This document shows positions 4,702 through 7,169 of a stretch of DNA of 7,169 nucleotides, piece by piece; the first letter of the stretch is position 1; each line of letters opens with the position of its first letter. This stretch comes from Eubacterium sp. GTDB taxonomy: Bacteria; Bacillota; Clostridia; Lachnospirales; Lachnospiraceae. The translations under genes were made by a program, and so were the position numbers. The stretch covers positions 1-7,169 of the forward strand of contig JAFZXD010000243.1 of NCBI GenBank assembly GCA_017616955.1. Direction: 5' to 3'. The notes below the pieces were generated by a model. That model was not told the origin of the DNA, ran no database searches, and saw only the letters and a program-made list of their open reading frames with translations.

Positions 4702-6936
4702 ATGAGAGACAAGCTTGAGAACTGGATTAACTGGATTTTATATGATGAATTGATCGATGGAAAGATAAATGCACCAAAGTATTTGCTTGGTAACCACGAT
4801 TATGGGGATGGACAGGTTATCACATGCTTTAAACCACACAGCCAGAGTGTGTCTATAAAGACGCCAAGCGGAAAGAAGGTTGTTCCGCTGGAGAAGATAA
4901 GTGAAGAAGGCTTCTATGGAGCTTACTTTTCAAAGAAGAAATATAATGGAAATAATTATAGATTGGTTACCGAATACTATGACGGTACTACTGTAGAATC
5001 AGCAGACTGCTATTCGTTTGACGGTCTGTTTACGGATTATGATGCGTATCTTTTTGCTGAAGGAAAGAACTACGATATTTATAACAAGATGGGCGCGCAT
5101 CCTATGACTATTAATGGCGTGAAGGGAACCTACTTCGCGGTTTGGGCGCCTGATGCGAGAAGAGTGTCGGTAGTCGGTGACTTTAATATGTGGGATGGGG
5201 CACTGAATCCTATGCAGATACACAGTGCATCCGGTGTATATGAATTGTTTATTCCTGATGTATTACCGGGAGCTGTATATAAGTTCCAGATTCTTACTCG
5301 ATATGGAGATATTCTGTATAAGGCTGATCCATATGGAAATCAGGATCAGATGAGACCGGATAATGCCAACATAGTTGTTGATATTGGGGATCTGAAATGG
5401 ACGGATGATGCTTGGATTGCCAACAGAAAGAAGACGGACAGGGTTACGAGATTAAAGAAACCGATGTCTATCTACGAGTGCCATCTGGGTTCTTGGAAGA
5501 AGAAAGACGAAGATTCGGATTTCGGATTCTATAATTACAGAGAATATGCAAAGCAGATTGGAAAATATCTCGTTGATATGGGTTACACTCATATCGAACT
5601 GATGGGTATAGCCGAGTATCCATTTGATGGTTCCTGGGGTTATCAGGTTACGAATTATTATGCTCCAACATCCAGGTACGGAACTCCTGAAGATTTTGCA
5701 TATTTTATAGACTACATGCATAGTCTGGGAATCGGAGTCATACTTGACTGGGTTCCGGCACATTTCCCTAGAGATGCTCATGGACTCGGACGTTTTGATG
5801 GAATGCCACTTTATGAAAATGCAGATCCACGTAAGGGTGAACATCCTGATTGGGGAACTTATATATTTGATTACGGAAGAAATGAAGTTGTTAACTTCCT
5901 TACTTCAAATGCGTTATTCTGGGTTGAAAAGTATCATATCGATGGACTTCGTGTTGATGCGGTCGCTTCTATGTTATATCTCGATTACGGAAAGAGAGAT
6001 GGTGAGTGGGTAGCCAACAAGAATGGTGGTAAAGAAAACCTTGAAGCTATCGCTCTTCTGCAGAATATAAATGAGGTGATGGAAGAAAGAAATCCGGGTG
6101 CTTATCTTATAGCAGAGGAGTCAACGGCATGGCCCGGAGTTACAGCTCCGGCAGATATGGATGGACTGGGATTTCTGTTTAAGTGGAATATGGGATGGAT
6201 GAATGACTTCCTTGAATATATGAAGCTTGATCCGTACTTCCGTAAGTTTAATCATAATAAACTTACATTTTCACTTTCATACACATATGCGGAGAATTAT
6301 ATACTCGTAATATCTCACGATGAGGTAGTGCATCTGAAGTGTTCTATGTTGAATAAGATGCCGGGACTTGAGTTCGATAAGTTTGCAAATCTTCGAATTG
6401 CATATGGATTTATGCTTGGACATCCCGGAAAGAAGCTTCTTTTTATGGGACAGGATTTTGCTCAGGTCAGAGAATGGAGTGAGGCTCGTTCGCTCGATTG
6501 GTACCTCCTGGATAATCCTCTTCATAAGGGAATGCAGGAATATGTTAAAGCATTGAACCATCTTTATACAAAGTATGATGCAATGTATTTTAATGATAAT
6601 GATGTTATGGGATTTGAATGGACCAAGGTTGATGATGCAGATAGCGGAATAGTTGCATTTGTCAGAAGAGGCAAAACAACAAAAGATCAGATAATGTTTA
6701 TCTGTAACTTTGTTCCTGTTGAGAGAAAAGAATATAAGATAGGGGTTCCTTGTCTGACAACTTACAAGGAGATCCTTTCATCTGATGATAAAAAGTATGG
6801 TGGTCTCGGAAGAAACCTGGGACCGAAGAAAGCCATAAAGGCACAAAAAGAATCTGCTGACAGAATGAAGTATTCTGTAACGATTGATGTTCCGCCACTT
6901 TCGGTGACGGTTCTGAAGTATGACTATAAAGAATGA
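4702..6936 (+). CDS. glgB: 1,4-alpha-glucan (glycogen) branching enzyme, GH13
   Basis: The 744-residue product aligns by eye along its whole length with E. coli GlgB. It makes alpha-1,6 branches in glycogen by cutting alpha-1,4 chains and transferring the fragment; it is cytoplasmic. Order: extra N-terminal beta domain (about 25-115, LLGNHDYG), CBM48 (about 131-215, FAVWAPDARRVSVVGDFNMW), GH13 barrel (about 250-600) and C-terminal beta domain (about 625-744). GH13 signatures are DWVPAHF (349-355), DGLRVDAV with nucleophile D419, AEEST with acid/base E472, and ISHDEVV with D540; the spacing of 53 and 68 residues equals that of E. coli D405, E458 and D526. After HDEVVH the sequence is LKCSM where E. 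coli has GKKSI, and GQDFAQVREW replaces GNEFAQGREW. A strong GGAGGGG ribosome site fixes the ATG. No other glg gene is in view, and a hairpin follows, so it is probably transcribed alone. Confidence 0.97.
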   Translation: MRDKLENWINWILYDELIDGKINAPKYLLGNHDYGDGQVITCFKPHSQSVSIKTPSGKKVVPLEKISEEGFYGAYFSKKKYNGNNYRLVTEYYDGTTVESADCYSFDGLFTDYDAYLFAEGKNYDIYNKMGAHPMTINGVKGTYFAVWAPDARRVSVVGDFNMWDGALNPMQIHSASGVYELFIPDVLPGAVYKFQILTRYGDILYKADPYGNQDQMRPDNANIVVDIGDLKWTDDAWIANRKKTDRVTRLKKPMSIYECHLGSWKKKDEDSDFGFYNYREYAKQIGKYLVDMGYTHIELMGIAEYPFDGSWGYQVTNYYAPTSRYGTPEDFAYFIDYMHSLGIGVILDWVPAHFPRDAHGLGRFDGMPLYENADPRKGEHPDWGTYIFDYGRNEVVNFLTSNALFWVEKYHIDGLRVDAVASMLYLDYGKRDGEWVANKNGGKENLEAIALLQNINEVMEERNPGAYLIAEESTAWPGVTAPADMDGLGFLFKWNMGWMNDFLEYMKLDPYFRKFNHNKLTFSLSYTYAENYILVISHDEVVHLKCSMLNKMPGLEFDKFANLRIAYGFMLGHPGKKLLFMGQDFAQVREWSEARSLDWYLLDNPLHKGMQEYVKALNHLYTKYDAMYFNDNDVMGFEWTKVDDADSGIVAFVRRGKTTKDQIMFICNFVPVERKEYKIGVPCLTTYKEILSSDDKKYGGLGRNLGPKKAIKAQKESADRMKYSVTIDVPPLSVTVLKYDYKE

Positions 6937-6944
6937 TCAAAAGG

Positions 6945-6977
6945 ATGTGTCAATCGGAATATCTCCGGTTGACACAT
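6945..6977 (+). terminator. Terminator hairpin after glgB
   Basis: Arms 6945-6958 and 6964-6977 form a 14-bp stem with one T-G wobble and loop ATATC, 8 bp after the glgB stop. The following tract is short (TTTA), so termination may be partial and some transcription could reach the downstream membrane protein gene. Confidence 0.75.
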
Positions 6978-6999
6978 TTATGACGGATGGGTACGGCTG

Positions 7000-7169
7000 T
7001 TGAATAAGAGTATTGAGAATGATAATAAACGAATAATGACCATTACCGCCATGCTGGGTATAGTGCTTATTGCTACGATATTTATCATCATAGTTTTTTT
7101 TCATGGCAGGCTTAAGGAAACAAAACAGCTCCTGGCTTCATCGGAATACAATACATATGATAACTATTA
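7000..7169 (+). CDS. Unidentified single-pass membrane protein (partial, 5' end only)
   Basis: Only 56 codons are present before the right edge. From TTG 7000 the product reads MNKSIENDNKRIMTIT, then a strongly hydrophobic helix (about residues 14-34, ending IFIIIVFF), then HGRLKETKQLLASSEYNTYDNY. A short charged start with one helix suggests an N-in membrane anchor or uncleaved signal, with the rest outside the cell, as in many sensors and anchored enzymes, but the family cannot be told. TTG 7000 is chosen because GGATGGG (6985-6991) lies 8 nt upstream; the first in-frame ATG, at 7036, has no ribosome site and would lose the charged start. It follows glgB by 63 bp past the terminator hairpin, so it may be partly co-transcribed. 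Confidence 0.7.
   Translation, partial: MNKSIENDNKRIMTITAMLGIVLIATIFIIIVFFHGRLKETKQLLASSEYNTYDNY

Noticed and set aside
5452..6561. Several 60-130 codon frames on both strands inside glgB
   Set aside because: All overlap the full-length, well-conserved branching enzyme frame and have no ribosome sites or recognisable products.

Overview
The window reads like a chromosomal segment of an anaerobic, fibre-degrading Gram-positive bacterium, most likely a Lachnospiraceae member close to Butyrivibrio, Pseudobutyrivibrio or Roseburia. This is inferred from the moderately AT-rich DNA, a secreted protein with a bacterial Ig-like domain and a Pro-Thr linker, an HD-GYP protein with an extracytoplasmic propeller, and the character of the S20 and branching-enzyme sequences. 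No mobile element, CRISPR array, tRNA or rRNA was seen.

Layout: (1) 1-514, minus strand, the first 171 codons of a secreted protein with a signal peptide, Ig-like domain, PT linker and the apparent start of a GH16-type glucanase domain; it runs off the left edge. (2) 515-716, a divergent control region with a good sigma-A promoter for the minus-strand gene and a weaker one for the plus-strand gene. (3) 717-4025, plus strand, a 1102-residue membrane sensor: about 14 propeller blades and a Y_Y_Y-like domain outside the cell, then an HD-GYP cyclic-di-GMP phosphodiesterase domain and a Glu/Lys-rich tail inside. (4) 4030-4055, one hairpin terminator shared by two convergent genes. (5) 4074-4337, minus strand, rpsT (ribosomal protein S20). 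(6) 4338-4701, a 364-bp divergent control region with a structured rpsT leader, two promoters sharing one -10 box, and a glgB leader with its own repeats. (7) 4702-6936, plus strand, glgB (glycogen branching enzyme), followed by a terminator hairpin. (8) 7000-7169, plus strand, the start of an unidentified single-pass membrane protein, probably with a TTG start.

How the genes may work together: the first two genes are divergent and could form a functional pair. The propeller plus Y_Y_Y ectodomain is the same layout as that of the Bacteroides hybrid two-component sensors that bind polysaccharide fragments, but here the output is an HD-GYP domain rather than a kinase. A plausible inference is that glucan fragments released by the neighbouring secreted hydrolase adjust cyclic-di-GMP levels. 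rpsT is a housekeeping gene with no evident functional link. glgB stands alone, without other glg genes in view, and handles storage polysaccharide.
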